Shown: in pieces, positions 38,472 to 47,390 of the stretch
How positions within the stretch are numbered: the stretch's first letter is position 1
Layout of the letters: the number at the start of each line of letters is the position of its first letter
Assembly: GCA_020524525.2 (NCBI GenBank)
Contig: CP129018.1
Location: 2,918,115 to 2,982,114, forward strand
Reading direction: 5' to 3'
Length of the DNA stretch: 64,000 nucleotides
From: Bacillus tianshenii
GTDB taxonomy: Bacteria; Bacillota; Bacilli; Bacillales; Bacillaceae_N
Position numbers and translations under genes: made by a program
Notes under the pieces: model-generated
What the model was told of the DNA's origin: nothing
What the model saw: only the letters and a program-made list of their open reading frames with translations
Database searches by the model: none

Positions 38472-38960
38472 CTAATTCTTTTCGAAATATGGTGAAAATG
38501 TGAAAAAAGGAAAGCGCGCGAAGACTTCAAAACAGCTATTCGCACAAAAAAGAGCATTTATGTCGAAAAGCGAAGAAAGGCGTTTAGGCTGTCCGATTGT
38601 TGGAGCCTTTTCACAGAGAAAGCCGCTCTTTGCTTTCGGCGTGAAAAGGTGAAACAATTCGCGCAGCCTGCCTTTCGCAGCTAGACATCCGCGAAAAGCG
38701 GAGGCGGGCCGCCCAGAAATATTGTTTGCTGGAGCCTTCACACATAGAGGCGCTTTTTGCCTCGGAGCATTAATAGGAACGTCGGTTAAGAACGAAACAT
38801 CCTATTTCAACACCGACGCTAGCACGTCCTGTGCGTCGGAAGCAACACAAATTCCTGCCCGACACAACTAAGTGCGTCACGTCCTGTGACAACGCCTGCA
38901 CTAGCACATCCTGTGCGTCGAAGGCGTTCAGGCTGTCCGATTGCTCTAGGCCTCTCACAA
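38472..38960. repeat. Repeat-rich intergenic region between cccB and ftsE
   Basis: No convincing gene. Two near-copies of GCGTTYAGGCTGTCCGATTG occur at about 38580 and 38923, each leading into a variant of GCC-TCACA. Two related GGAGCC-TCACA-GAG segments lie near 38600 and 38732. Three copies of CACRTCCTGTG (at about 38823, 38878 and 38905) form small hairpins, and CGTCGGT/ACCGACG (38780-38818) is a larger one. These look like dispersed extragenic repeats of Bacillaceae. Frames across them translate to low-complexity, repeat-derived peptides without ribosome sites. Confidence 0.7.
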
Positions 38961-38963
38961 AAT

Positions 38964-38991
38964 AAAAAGACTCCCTGAAATTCAGGAAGCC
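38964..38991 (-). terminator. Terminator of cccB
   Basis: Stem GGCTTCCTGAA / TTCAGGGAGTC with two G-T pairs, followed by TTTTTAT on the minus strand, 15 bases after the cccB stop. Confidence 0.85.
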
Positions 38992-39005
38992 TTTGTCTCA
39001 TTCAC

Positions 39006-39407
39006 TTACTTTTTCTCAGCTAACCAAGCAGCAACTTTCTCTGCATCTTCACCTTGAAGAAGACCTGCTGGCATTGAGCCTTGTCCATTTTGGATGATGC
39101 TCATGATATCATCTTTTGATAAACGAGAGCCTGCATCTGCTAATTTTGGACCTACGCCGCCTTCAAGATTTTGACCGTGACAGCTAGCACAGCTTTGTTG
39201 GTAGACTTCTTCTGCACCGGCAGTATCTACAGCACCGCCTTCGCCTTCAGTACCTTCAGCTGGCTCTTCTGCTGGTTGCTCCTCTGCTGGCTGTTCTTCT
39301 GCTGGTTGCTCAGCTGGTTCTTCTGACGCGTTATTTTCGCCACCGCCGCCACAAGCACCAAGAACTAATGCCGAGCCAAACAACATAGCTAGTAACTTCT
39401 TCTTCAT
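39006..39407 (-). CDS. cccB: Cytochrome c-551, membrane-anchored lipoprotein
   Basis: A 133-residue lipoprotein cytochrome. The signal peptide ends in the lipobox LVLGACGG (Cys at about 19), a low-complexity linker of PAEEQ-type repeats spans about 28-60, and the haem domain covers the last 75 residues. CASCH binds haem covalently, and the axial Met is probably in GSMPAG. It carries electrons on the outer membrane face toward a terminal oxidase. Location next to ftsE and a YitT gene near prfB matches B. subtilis. Strong GGGGGAG ribosome site. Confidence 0.95.
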   Translation of the reverse strand: MKKKLLAMLFGSALVLGACGGGGENNASEEPAEQPAEEQPAEEQPAEEPAEGTEGEGGAVDTAGAEEVYQQSCASCHGQNLEGGVGPKLADAGSRLSKDDIMSIIQNGQGSMPAGLLQGEDAEKVAAWLAEKK

Positions 39408-39522
39408 TAACGACTCCCCCTTACAAGGTTTTTTGACAAGTTCAGACTGATAACAAGCATGTTTATCCAGCCTGACAAAAGTGTACCATTAAAATTATGT
39501 ACACTACTTCATTATAACCAAA

Positions 39523-40392
39523 TTATTCCCGTTTAAAACCCTCACCTAACACTTCGGATGCATCCATAACAATCACAAAAGCAGAGCTATCAATACTTTT
39601 AACAAGTTGTTTCAATTTTGTGAACTCACTTTGTTCAACGACACACATCAAAACTGGACGCTCATCGTCTGTATAACCGCCCTGCGCAGAGATCCTCGTT
39701 ACCCCTCGGTCTATTTTCTCTAAGACGCCTTTTCGTACTTCAGGCTCACGATCTGTAATGATAAGTGCCATCTTCGAACGTCCAAACCCAACCTGGACAA
39801 TATCAATTGTTTTACTTGTTACGAATAGTCCGATTAATGCATACAGTGCCTGCTCTACATTAAAGACAAACGCTGATGTTGTGACCGTAATACCATCAAT
39901 AAGCGCTACACAAGCACCTAAGGAAATGCCTGTATACTTATGTAAAATTGCGGCTAAAATTGCCACACCACCTGTGGACCCATTCCCTCTAAATACCATT
40001 CCTAAACCTAAACCAATTCCAATCCCGCCAAACAAAGCACCTAGAAGCGGTTCGGTCGTTAATGGCTCAATATTTCTCGACAAATAAACGAAAAATGGCA
40101 AAGCAAACGTCCCAAGCAATGACTTCGCACCAAAAGCGAGACCTAACGTAAGCAAGGCAAGAAAGAATAACGGCACATTTACCGCAGCCTGAAAGATCGC
40201 CGGCTCCCAGCCGAATACAGCATCCAAAATAATACTTATCCCGCTAATACCACCAGAGGCAATCTTATTCGGAAGTAAAAATAAGTTAAAAGCAAGCGCC
40301 ATTATGCATGAGCCAATTAACACATACGCATAGCTTATTACCATCGTTAAAATACGATTCGGCTCCTGCCTTTTATATTTTTTCATCATCAT
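39523..40392 (-). CDS. yvjA: YitT-family membrane protein (DUF161/DUF2179), YvjA-like
   Basis: A 289-residue protein with five or six hydrophobic helices (about 15-200) followed by a cytosolic DUF2179 domain (about 205-285). The first part contains NLFLLPNKIASGGISGIS, a family hallmark, and GNGSTGGVAILAAIL. The last part has KMALIITDREPEVRKGVLEKI. Function of the family is not established; some members affect transport or stress traits. Position between cccB and prfB is as for yvjA in B. subtilis. It starts with three Met codons in a row; the first is used here. Confidence 0.88.
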   Translation of the reverse strand: MMMKKYKRQEPNRILTMVISYAYVLIGSCIMALAFNLFLLPNKIASGGISGISIILDAVFGWEPAIFQAAVNVPLFFLALLTLGLAFGAKSLLGTFALPFFVYLSRNIEPLTTEPLLGALFGGIGIGLGLGMVFRGNGSTGGVAILAAILHKYTGISLGACVALIDGITVTTSAFVFNVEQALYALIGLFVTSKTIDIVQVGFGRSKMALIITDREPEVRKGVLEKIDRGVTRISAQGGYTDDERPVLMCVVEQSEFTKLKQLVKSIDSSAFVIVMDASEVLGEGFKRE

Positions 40393-40588
40393 AAACCAGC
40401 CCCCGCTTTCTGAAAAAAATAGAAAAATTTAAACCGATAACATCATAACTTCGAAAGTATATCACGGGGTATTTTCACTGTAAACGAAACTAAAATAACG
40501 CGTTAACAAGCTAAATGAGCACTGTATTAGCGCATTTCTCTACTAGGATAAGCAGCAGCTTGGCAGTTCATGCACAGAAAATTCCACT

Positions 40589-40621
40589 AAAAAGAGGATG
40601 ACGATAATCGTCACCCTCTTT
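40589..40621 (-). terminator. Terminator of prfB
   Basis: Stem AAAGAGGGTGACGAT / ATCGTCATCCTCTTT (one mismatch) with a one-base loop read, then TTTTTAG on the minus strand, ten bases after the prfB stop. Confidence 0.9.
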
Positions 40622-40630
40622 GCGAACATG

Positions 40631-41735
40631 TTATGCATTTATTCGTGAACGTAAATAAGCGTCGATGAACATTTCAAGGTCGCCGTCCATAACTGCTTGC
40701 GTGTTTCCAACCTCAACATTTGTACGATGGTCTTTAACCATTGAATAAGGGTGGAACACATAGGAACGAATCTGACTTCCCCAGCCGATCTCTTTCTGTT
40801 CACCACGAATTTCAGCAAGCTCTTGTTCTTGCTCTTCAATCCGCTTCTGATATAACTTCGCTTTTAACATTTTCATCGCGCGATCACGGTTTTTAATTTG
40901 TGAGCGTTCAGACTGACATGTCACGATCACATTCGTCGGCGTATGCGTAATCCGAACCGCTGAATCCGTCGTATTTACGTGCTGTCCGCCTGCTCCGCTG
41001 GCACGGTACGTGTCGATCTTCAAATCCTCTGTGCGAATATCGATTTCAATTTCATCATTGAACTCAGGCATCACTTCACACGAAACGAACGATGTATGAC
41101 GGCGGCCTGATGAATCAAATGGTGAAATACGCACAAGGCGATGAACACCTTTTTCCGCTTTCAAATAGCCATACGCATTGTGACCTTTAATAAGAAGCGT
41201 CACACTCTTCACCCCTGCTTCATCGCCAGGAAGGTAGTCAAGTGTCTCAACCTTAAAGCCTTTACGCTCACCCCAGCGAGAATACATCCGCAGAAGCATG
41301 GAAGCCCAGTCTTGAGACTCCGTACCGCCTGCGCCAGGATGAAGCTCCAGAATGGCATTATTTTTATCGTAAGGCTCACTTAACAATAAGTTCAGTTCAA
41401 ACTGATTCAAGCCTTTCGCTAAATCTTTAATCTCTTCTTCCAGCTCAGCACGTAAGTCTTCATCATGCTCTTCCTTCACAAGCTCATAAGAAACTTCAAG
41501 GTTTTCATAGCGCTCCTGTAAGTCTTGGAATGAATGAGCCGAATCCTTCAATGCATTCACTTCACCAATCACTTTCTGAGCCGAATCCTGGTCATCCCAA
41601 AATGACGGCTCCGCCATTACTCCTTCAAGCTCCGCGATCCGCGCCTTCTTCGTATCGAGGTCAAAGAGACCCCCTAAAGTCCGCTAAACGCTTAGCCATT
41701 TTCTCAAGTTCTTGTTTAATTTCAACAAGTTCCAT
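40631..41735 (-). CDS. prfB: Peptide chain release factor 2, with programmed +1 frameshift
   Basis: A 367-residue RF2 that recognises UGA and UAA. The first 24 codons run from the ATG at 41735 to an in-frame TGA at 41663-41661. The classic +1 site AGGGGG-TCT-CTT-TGA-C lets the ribosome slip from CTT into the frame starting GAC and read [14 protein letters not shown]. The GGQ loop appears as [17 protein letters not shown], and the tripeptide determinant region lies ahead of it. Low RF2 favours frameshifting, so the gene autoregulates. It follows secA by 48 bases and is probably co-transcribed with it. Confidence 0.97.
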
Positions 41736-41783
41736 ATTGCTCACCTCGTAGAATGTCTTTGTTAAATTAATAGTACCCCGGTC

Positions 41784-44294
41784 TTAACGTCCGTGACACT
41801 GCTTATATTTCTTGCCGCTTCCGCATGGGCAAGGGTCGTTTCGGCCGACTTCGTCTTTCTTAACGAATGGCTTGCGTTTCTTTGTTTCTTCGTCTTGCTT
41901 CGGATTGACCGCTTGTCCTTCTGCAACCTTCTCACGTTGAAGGTTATTTTGAATTTGCGCTTTCATGACGTATTTTGTGACATCTTCTTCAATCGTCGCG
42001 ATCATATTCTCGAACATTGAGAAACCTTCCATTTGATACTCGCGCAGCGGATCATTTTGACCGTAAGCGCGCAGGTGAATACCTTGACGCAGCTGGTCCA
42101 TCGCATCAATATGGTCCATCCACTTCGTATCGACTACACGAAGAACGATTACTTTTTCAAATTCACGCATTTGTTCAGGACCAAACGCTTCTTCTTTCTC
42201 ATCATATTTTGCATGCACTTTCTCTATGATAAGCTCAAGAATTTCTTCCTGTACTTTACCTGCAAGGTCGTTTTTGCTTAACGCACCTTCCTCAAGCACA
42301 TTTAAGTTAATGTAATCAACAATGGCATCAATATCCCATTCTTCTTCCACTTTATCCTGCGGCGTATGAATATCGACTACACGTTCAATCGCAGACTTCA
42401 TCATTCCTTCGACAATCTCACGTAAATTGTCGGAATCAAGCACATTGTAACGCTGGTCATAAATGACGTCACGCTGTTGGCGCAGAACATCATCATATTG
42501 AAGCAACGTTTTACGCGCATCAAAGTTATTTCCTTCAACACGTTTTTGCGCTGACTCAACCGCACGGGATACGAGCTTACTTTCAATCGGCTGGTCATCC
42601 TCCATGCCCAAACGCTCCATCATCGAACGCATATTATCAGAACCGAAACGGCGCATCAATTCATCTTCCATTGATAGATAGAATACAGACATACCTGGGT
42701 CACCTTGACGACCGGCACGACCACGGAGCTGGTTATCAATCCGGCGACTTTCATGGCGCTCGGTACCAATAACCGCAAGGCCGCCTACATCAATTACACC
42801 TTCGCCAAGCTTGATATCTGTACCACGTCCGGCCATATTCGTCGCAATCGTTACCGCACCTTTTTGCCCTGCGTTCTCAATGATATCGGCTTCTTTTTCA
42901 TGGTTTTTCGCGTTCAGAACGTGATGTGGAATCCCTTTCTTCTTCAAGTAACGAGAAATCAATTCTGAAGTTTCGATATTTACCGTACCGACAAGAATTG
43001 GCTGCCCATTGCTGTGACGCTCTGCAATATCCTCTACAACGGCACGGAACTTGCCATCCATCGTCTTATAGATCAAATCAGGACGGTCATTACGCGCAAT
43101 CGGCTTGTTTGTCGGAATTACAACAACACTCATATTGTAAATGTTACGGAACTCTTCTTCCTCAGTCTTCGCCGTACCTGTCATACCCGACAGCTTGTCA
43201 TACATACGGAAATAGTTCTGGAACGTAATGGTCGCAAGTGTCATACTTTCGTTTTGAATTTGCAGACCTTCCTTCGCCTCAATCGCCTGGTGAAGACCAT
43301 CGCTGTAGCGACGCCCTTTCATCATCCGGCCTGTAAATTGGTCAACGATTACAATTTCGCCATCCTGCACGACATAATCGGCATCACGATGCATGCTGAC
43401 GTGAGCCTTTAATGCCTGATTAATGTGATGGGTAAGCTGCACATGGCTTATGTCAAACAAGTTATCAATTTTAAACGCACGCTCAGCCTTGTTAATTCCT
43501 TCTTCCGTCAGCTGAACATTCTTCGTCTTCTCATCATACGTATAATCGTCCTCACGCTTTAGCGTACGAACAAACCCATTTGCTTGATGATAAAGGTTCG
43601 CAGACTTCTTCGCAGACCCGGAGATAATTAATGGTGTACGAGCTTCATCAACTAAGATGGAGTCAACCTCATCAATAATCGCAAAATGGAGCGGGCGCTG
43701 AACCATTTGTTCCTTATACAGCACCATGTTGTCACGCAAGTAATCGAACCCAAATTCATTGTTCGTTCCATACGTGATATCACACTCATATGCTTCCTTC
43801 TTCTCTTCACGTGACATGCTGTTTAGGTTCAAACCAACCGTCAAGCCAAGAAAGTCATATAATTGACCCATTTCTTCCGCATCACGGCTTGCAAGGTATT
43901 CATTGACCGTAATAATGTGCACACCTTTGCCTGTTAACGCATTTAAATAGGCTGGCATTGTAGACGCCAACGTTTTACCTTCACCTGTTTTCATCTCTGA
44001 AATGTTACCTTCATGCAGCGCCACAGCACCCATCAGCTGTACTGGATAAGGACGCATACCAAGAACGCGTGTAGACGCCTCACGTACAAGCGCATACGCT
44101 TCTGGCATAATCTTATCAAGTGATTCACCTTTTTGAACGCGCTCCTTATATTCAGCTGTCTTTGCCTTCAGCTCATCATCAGACAGCTTTTCCATTTCAG
44201 CTCCTAGCGCTTCAACGTCCTCTACAACCTTCTGCATACGATTCAATTGGCGTTGATTGCCGTCACCAAACATTTTTTTCAGGATTCCAATCAT
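41784..44294 (-). CDS. secA: Preprotein translocase ATPase SecA
   Basis: An 836-residue SecA. Walker A is [11 protein letters not shown] near residue 100, motif II is [20 protein letters not shown], the helicase motif VI region is [14 protein letters not shown], and the C-terminus ends in the zinc-binding [14 protein letters not shown]. It drives proteins through SecYEG at the inner face of the membrane, including the many exported proteins encoded here. The ATG follows GGGGAG by nine bases. A sigma-A promoter about 60 bases upstream overlaps a copy of the interspersed repeat. Confidence 0.98.
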   Translation of the reverse strand: MIGILKKMFGDGNQRQLNRMQKVVEDVEALGAEMEKLSDDELKAKTAEYKERVQKGESLDKIMPEAYALVREASTRVLGMRPYPVQLMGAVALHEGNISEMKTGEGKTLASTMPAYLNALTGKGVHIITVNEYLASRDAEEMGQLYDFLGLTVGLNLNSMSREEKKEAYECDITYGTNNEFGFDYLRDNMVLYKEQMVQRPLHFAIIDEVDSILVDEARTPLIISGSAKKSANLYHQANGFVRTLKREDDYTYDEKTKNVQLTEEGINKAERAFKIDNLFDISHVQLTHHINQALKAHVSMHRDADYVVQDGEIVIVDQFTGRMMKGRRYSDGLHQAIEAKEGLQIQNESMTLATITFQNYFRMYDKLSGMTGTAKTEEEEFRNIYNMSVVVIPTNKPIARNDRPDLIYKTMDGKFRAVVEDIAERHSNGQPILVGTVNIETSELISRYLKKKGIPHHVLNAKNHEKEADIIENAGQKGAVTIATNMAGRGTDIKLGEGVIDVGGLAVIGTERHESRRIDNQLRGRAGRQGDPGMSVFYLSMEDELMRRFGSDNMRSMMERLGMEDDQPIESKLVSRAVESAQKRVEGNNFDARKTLLQYDDVLRQQRDVIYDQRYNVLDSDNLREIVEGMMKSAIERVVDIHTPQDKVEEEWDIDAIVDYINLNVLEEGALSKNDLAGKVQEEILELIIEKVHAKYDEKEEAFGPEQMREFEKVIVLRVVDTKWMDHIDAMDQLRQGIHLRAYGQNDPLREYQMEGFSMFENMIATIEEDVTKYVMKAQIQNNLQREKVAEGQAVNPKQDEETKKRKPFVKKDEVGRNDPCPCGSGKKYKQCHGR

Positions 44295-44325
44295 ATCTGA
44301 ACGCTCCCCTGCTTTCTATAGTGGA

Positions 44326-44363
44326 CAAAGGGCGGAGCTCCACGCTCTCACCGATTTTATTAG
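44326..44363. repeat. Solitary relative of the 76-bp repeat, in the secA promoter
   Basis: AAAGGGCGGAGCTCCAC, then a seven-base deletion relative to the array, then GCTCTCACCGATTTTATT. It is in the opposite orientation relative to the array as written and covers the predicted secA -10 box. Confidence 0.7.
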
Positions 44364-44383
44364 AATTTCCGCTTACCCCTCAA
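44354..44383 (-). promoter_or_regulatory. Sigma-A promoter of secA-prfB
   Basis: Minus strand TTGAGG (44383-44378), 18 bases, TAAAAT (44359-44354), ending 59 bases before the secA ATG. The rest of the 317-base gap up to the YjfB-like gene holds a hairpin (AACTTGG/CCAAGTT at 44426-44446) and the terminator below, but no gene. Confidence 0.6.
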
Positions 44384-44571
44384 TTAGGGTAAACGCTCTG
44401 AGCTAAATTTCACATCTATTCGTAAAACTTGGCACCCCACCAAGTTATAAAAAAAATAAAGCCTCTATATCGAAAGCCTTCGTTTTATCTAAAAGTTCTA
44501 TGACAGTCCATATTATATAATAACATTTTCCTTTAACGCATTCTACTCAACCCTGTTTTAATGTAGGGATT

Positions 44572-44600
44572 AAAAAAAGTCATGCCCCTAAAAGCATGAC
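44572..44600 (-). terminator. Terminator of the YjfB-like gene
   Basis: Stem GTCATGC / GCATGAC with an eight-base loop, then a seven-T run on the minus strand, 12 bases past the stop at 44612. Confidence 0.88.
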
Positions 44601-44611
44601 CCTAACCAAGA

Positions 44612-44791
44612 TTAACCTTTAATATCAATATTATGACCAGAAGTTGGATGTGGAGCGGATTTCTGCATCATTTCAACCATTGCATTCCCTTGCTGCTCAG
44701 CAACATTCATCGTCTTCTTCTTTAATGCAACATCTACTTGGCTGTTCGCATTCATCTGGCTCATTGCCATCGAAGCACCTGCAACATTCAT
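44612..44791 (-). CDS. YjfB-family putative motility peptide
   Basis: A 59-residue protein, too short for most ORF finders. It begins MNVAGASMAMSQMNANSQVD and ends SGHNIDIKG. The Met/Gln/Ala-rich amphipathic helix and the ending D-I-x-G fit the YjfB family of small putative motility proteins, which often occur near flagellar genes and share the helix-rich look of flagellin ends. GGGAGG lies seven bases before the ATG, and a strong terminator follows, so it looks like a real single-gene unit. Function in the family is not established. Confidence 0.8.
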   Translation of the reverse strand: MNVAGASMAMSQMNANSQVDVALKKKTMNVAEQQGNAMVEMMQKSAPHPTSGHNIDIKG

Positions 44792-44880
44792 CGTAAAACC
44801 TCCCTCTATCCTTCTTACTACTACCTTACCATTTAAATGTAAATTTTTATAGAATATTTATGAAAAGTTTATTAATTGCT

Positions 44881-46164
44881 TTAATCTGCCTCATTGGAGA
44901 TCAGAGGCTTAGGATTATTTTCGATAACCGGAAATCTCATTAGAAATTTGGTGCCTTCATCTACCTTACTGTCAATATGTAAATCACCATTCATCGCATC
45001 GATAATACTGAAAACGACCATCATTCCAAGACCTGTTCCCTTCTCTTTCGTTGAGTAGAAAGGTTCTCCAAGCCGCTCTAGCTTCTCTTTGTCCATCCCG
45101 ATTCCTTCGTCTTGGATTAGTACGTAAACATTGTCAGATTCTCTCGAAATGGCTAAGTCAATATTCCCACCTCTAGGCATTGCTTCGACACAGTTCTTCA
45201 AAATATTTGTTAAGCATTGCTGAAAGGTTTGGGCCTGCCCGACAATGACACACGAGCATTCTGATGGACCTGCATTTAAACGAACATCTACGCCATGCAT
45301 ATTGGCATAAGGCTTCATAATTGAACAGCAGCGAACAACTTCATTTGCAATATTCAATTGTTCAGGCTTTTCAATACCAGGCTTCGCGAATGAAAGATAA
45401 TTCGTAATAATCCGCTCCGCATTATCAACCTCATCAAGTGCCAGTTGAATGAATTCCTCTCTCTTATTCTCCGGCAAACCCTTTTGCTTCAATAACTGGA
45501 CAAACCCTCTTGTGACCGTCAATGGGTTGCGAATCTCATGGGCAAACGAAGCTGCCAAATCACTAACAACCTGCCGTTTTTCAGCTTGTTTTACCTGCTC
45601 TTGAACTTTGATATTTGACTTCATCCGTTCAATAAAGTGAAGGGTCAATAATAAACCTGCCGTTTGAAAGAAAAACACTTGGACCGTAAATAAACTTAGC
45701 ACTCGGTTCATTTCATAGAAAAGTGGAAAGTAAATCAGCATCGCGACTGGTTTTAAGATAGATAATGAAAAGACAATAATGGCTTTCTGCTTCAATCCCC
45801 GCTTCTTAAAGTTCGGCTCGACATACAAGAGCATTGCAAACAAGACAACATTAACAAGTATCGCGATGTACACACCGTCTCCACCCATATATAAACGAAA
45901 CGCAACTAACACAGAGAACAAAATACTTCCAGGCACACGTCCTAAATACAAAAACACAAAGATAAACGGAATTTGGCGCAAATCAAACGCGTGCCCCGGA
46001 ATAATCATGATCGGAAAAGACATACACAGCAGCATTACTCCACTGCTAATGAGAACTGCAAGCAGCTTTCCCTGTCTATATAAACGCGTTTTATCTGCTA
46101 AATACAGTTGATAAACAAACAACGGTAACAATATGAATAATAGATTAATAAGAAGGTTACTAAT
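44881..46164 (-). CDS. KinB-like sporulation-type histidine kinase (5TMR-LYT sensor), probable ATT start
   Basis: A 427-residue membrane kinase. Five or six helices fill residues 5-175, with the 5TM-LYT pattern LRQIPFIFVFLYLG and VLVAFRLYMGGDGVYIA. The kinase core has the H-box SFAHEIRNPLTVTRGF (His near 209), N-box TNILKNCVEAM, and G-boxes DEGIGMD and GTGLGMMVV. This layout is that of KinB and related Spo0-phosphorelay kinases. The only canonical start near the N-terminus (TTG at 46131) lacks a ribosome site and cuts the conserved first helix. An ATT at 46164 restores SNLLINLLFILLPLFVYQ and has AGAGGGG nine bases upstream. A kinase of this position is not in the B. subtilis secA-hpf segment. 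Confidence 0.85.
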   Translation of the reverse strand: MSNLLINLLFILLPLFVYQLYLADKTRLYRQGKLLAVLISSGVMLLCMSFPIMIIPGHAFDLRQIPFIFVFLYLGRVPGSILFSVLVAFRLYMGGDGVYIAILVNVVLFAMLLYVEPNFKKRGLKQKAIIVFSLSILKPVAMLIYFPLFYEMNRVLSLFTVQVFFFQTAGLLLTLHFIERMKSNIKVQEQVKQAEKRQVVSDLAASFAHEIRNPLTVTRGFVQLLKQKGLPENKREEFIQLALDEVDNAERIITNYLSFAKPGIEKPEQLNIANEVVRCCSIMKPYANMHGVDVRLNAGPSECSCVIVGQAQTFQQCLTNILKNCVEAMPRGGNIDLAISRESDNVYVLIQDEGIGMDKEKLERLGEPFYSTKEKGTGLGMMVVFSIIDAMNGDLHIDSKVDEGTKFLMRFPVIENNPKPLISNEAD

Positions 46165-46254
46165 ATGGGTTCACCCCTCTTTCCACCGCTATTCAACCTT
46201 TACTTTAGCATGAACCACATTGGCATTTCTAGGTATTTCGAACTTAAAAATAAT

Positions 46255-46286
46255 ATAAAAAGCGCAACCCAAAGTGGATTGCGCTT
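46255..46286 (-). terminator. Terminator of hpf
   Basis: Stem AAGCGCAA / TTGCGCTT with a 12-base loop, then TTTTTATATT on the minus strand, downstream of hpf and ahead of the kinase gene. Confidence 0.88.
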
Positions 46287-46351
46287 AGACTGCCGAAAAA
46301 CTCAGTCAAAACAGTTAAGATGAAGCATTGGAACAGTCTTCGAAAGGTATA

Positions 46352-46903
46352 TTAGCTAGGCTCAATCAAGCCATATTTTCCGTCTCTTCTGCGATAAACA
46401 ACGTTTGTATTGTTTGTTTCAGAATTTGTAAAGACGAAGAAGCTATGACCTAACATATTCATTTGAAGAATGGCTTCCTCAGAATCCATTGGCTTAAGGT
46501 TGAAACGCTTTGTACGTACAACATCTGCGCCTTCTTCTTCCTCAAGCAATTCATCACGCGCTTCTTTTTCCAATTCTGCAAACACATATTTCGGAGAATT
46601 GCCATCTTGACGGAACTTGCGGTTTACTCTCGTCTTATGCTTACGGATTTGACGCTCTAACTTATTTACAACAAGGTCAATCGCTGCATACATATCTACA
46701 TGTGTTTCCTCAGCACGCAATAGAAGCTGAGACATCGGAATTGTAACCTCAATTTTCTGCTCTGTATGAACACTTAAATTAACATGCACTTCAGATGTAG
46801 GAGGCGTATCAAAATAACGCTCTAGTTTTCCAATCTTCTTCTCAATATACTCACGCAATGCGGGAGTAACAGTGATATTTTCGCCACGAATATTATAATT
46901 CAT
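46352..46903 (-). CDS. hpf: Long-form ribosome hibernation promoting factor
   Basis: A 183-residue long HPF (B. subtilis YvyD type). The N-terminal S30AE domain (about 1-100, MNYNIRGENITVTPALREYIEKK) binds in the decoding region of the 30S subunit. The C-terminal dimerisation domain (about 125-183, VVRTKRFNLKPMDSEEAILQMNMLGHSFFVF) links two ribosomes into 100S particles in stationary phase. It lies between the flagellar cluster and secA as in B. subtilis. A sigB-type promoter is visible upstream. Good ribosome site AGGAGGGG. Confidence 0.97.
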   Translation of the reverse strand: MNYNIRGENITVTPALREYIEKKIGKLERYFDTPPTSEVHVNLSVHTEQKIEVTIPMSQLLLRAEETHVDMYAAIDLVVNKLERQIRKHKTRVNRKFRQDGNSPKYVFAELEKEARDELLEEEEGADVVRTKRFNLKPMDSEEAILQMNMLGHSFFVFTNSETNNTNVVYRRRDGKYGLIEPS

Positions 46904-46946
46904 AAACTTACCCCTCCTTGTTTCTATGTACTACTATATTTCTACA

Positions 46947-46972
46947 ATTCCCTTTTAAAACCCTGCTTAAAC
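46947..46972 (-). promoter_or_regulatory. Probable SigB promoter of hpf
   Basis: Minus strand GTTTAA (46972-46967), 14 bases, GGGAAT (46952-46947). It fits the known Bacillus sigB consensus GTTTww-N12-15-GGGwAw, and hpf (yvyD) is a known sigB target. Confidence 0.65.
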
Positions 46973-47002
46973 AGGAGAAAATTTTGTCGAAATTGTGGAA
47001 GT

Positions 47003-47035
47003 AAAAATCCCCAGACACAAAACATGAGTCTAGGG
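47003..47035 (-). terminator. Terminator of the fliDST operon
   Basis: Stem CCCtAGAC / GTCTGGGG-type (one mismatch) followed by ATTTTTAC on the minus strand, shortly after the fliT-like stop at 47043. Confidence 0.6.
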
Positions 47036-47042
47036 AGGTTTA

Positions 47043-47390
47043 TTAGCTTTTTCTGTCAAGGAACATTCCATCGTTATTTACTTTGTCATATGGGTTAGAG
47101 TACCGCTGATTTTTCACTTTTCTTGCTTTCAGCTTCTTCAATTCCTGATCGAACTGTCCTTTATGCTTTTCCATAAGCACATTAATTTCGCTTTGATAAT
47201 GAACAATTTTCTGAGCGATTTGTTGTTCTTGTTCATTTTTAGGTTTCCCTACGCGATTTATAATTAATTGCCTCTGGTCTAACAACTTATGCACATCTTC
47301 GACAGATTTCCCTTCTTCGTCGGAGAAACTGCCTTTTAGCAGCTTAACAAGCTCTTCGGAATTCTGTAGTAATTTAACCAAGTATTCCAT
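47043..47390 (-). CDS. fliT: FliT-like flagellar chaperone
   Basis: A 115-residue, highly charged helical protein encoded directly after fliS, with a one-base overlap of its ATG and the fliS stop. FliT proteins bind FliD and keep it export-ready in the cytosol. Sequence identity is low in this family, so the call rests on size, helical content (EELVKLLKGSFSDEEGKS, then long K/E-rich helices) and position. It ends the operon. Confidence 0.75.
   Translation of the reverse strand: MEYLVKLLQNSEELVKLLKGSFSDEEGKSVEDVHKLLDQRQLIINRVGKPKNEQEQQIAQKIVHYQSEINVLMEKHKGQFDQELKKLKARKVKNQRYSNPYDKVNNDGMFLDRKS

Noticed and set aside
38472-39001. Open frames on the minus strand (about 60-89 codons)
   Set aside because: They run through dispersed repeats, lack ribosome sites, and read as repeat-derived sequence rich in Phe, Cys and Arg.
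44426-44446. Terminator hairpin upstream of secA
   Set aside because: AACTTGG/CCAAGTT has only a weak T-run on the minus strand, and the YjfB-like gene already has a strong terminator; kept only as a note.
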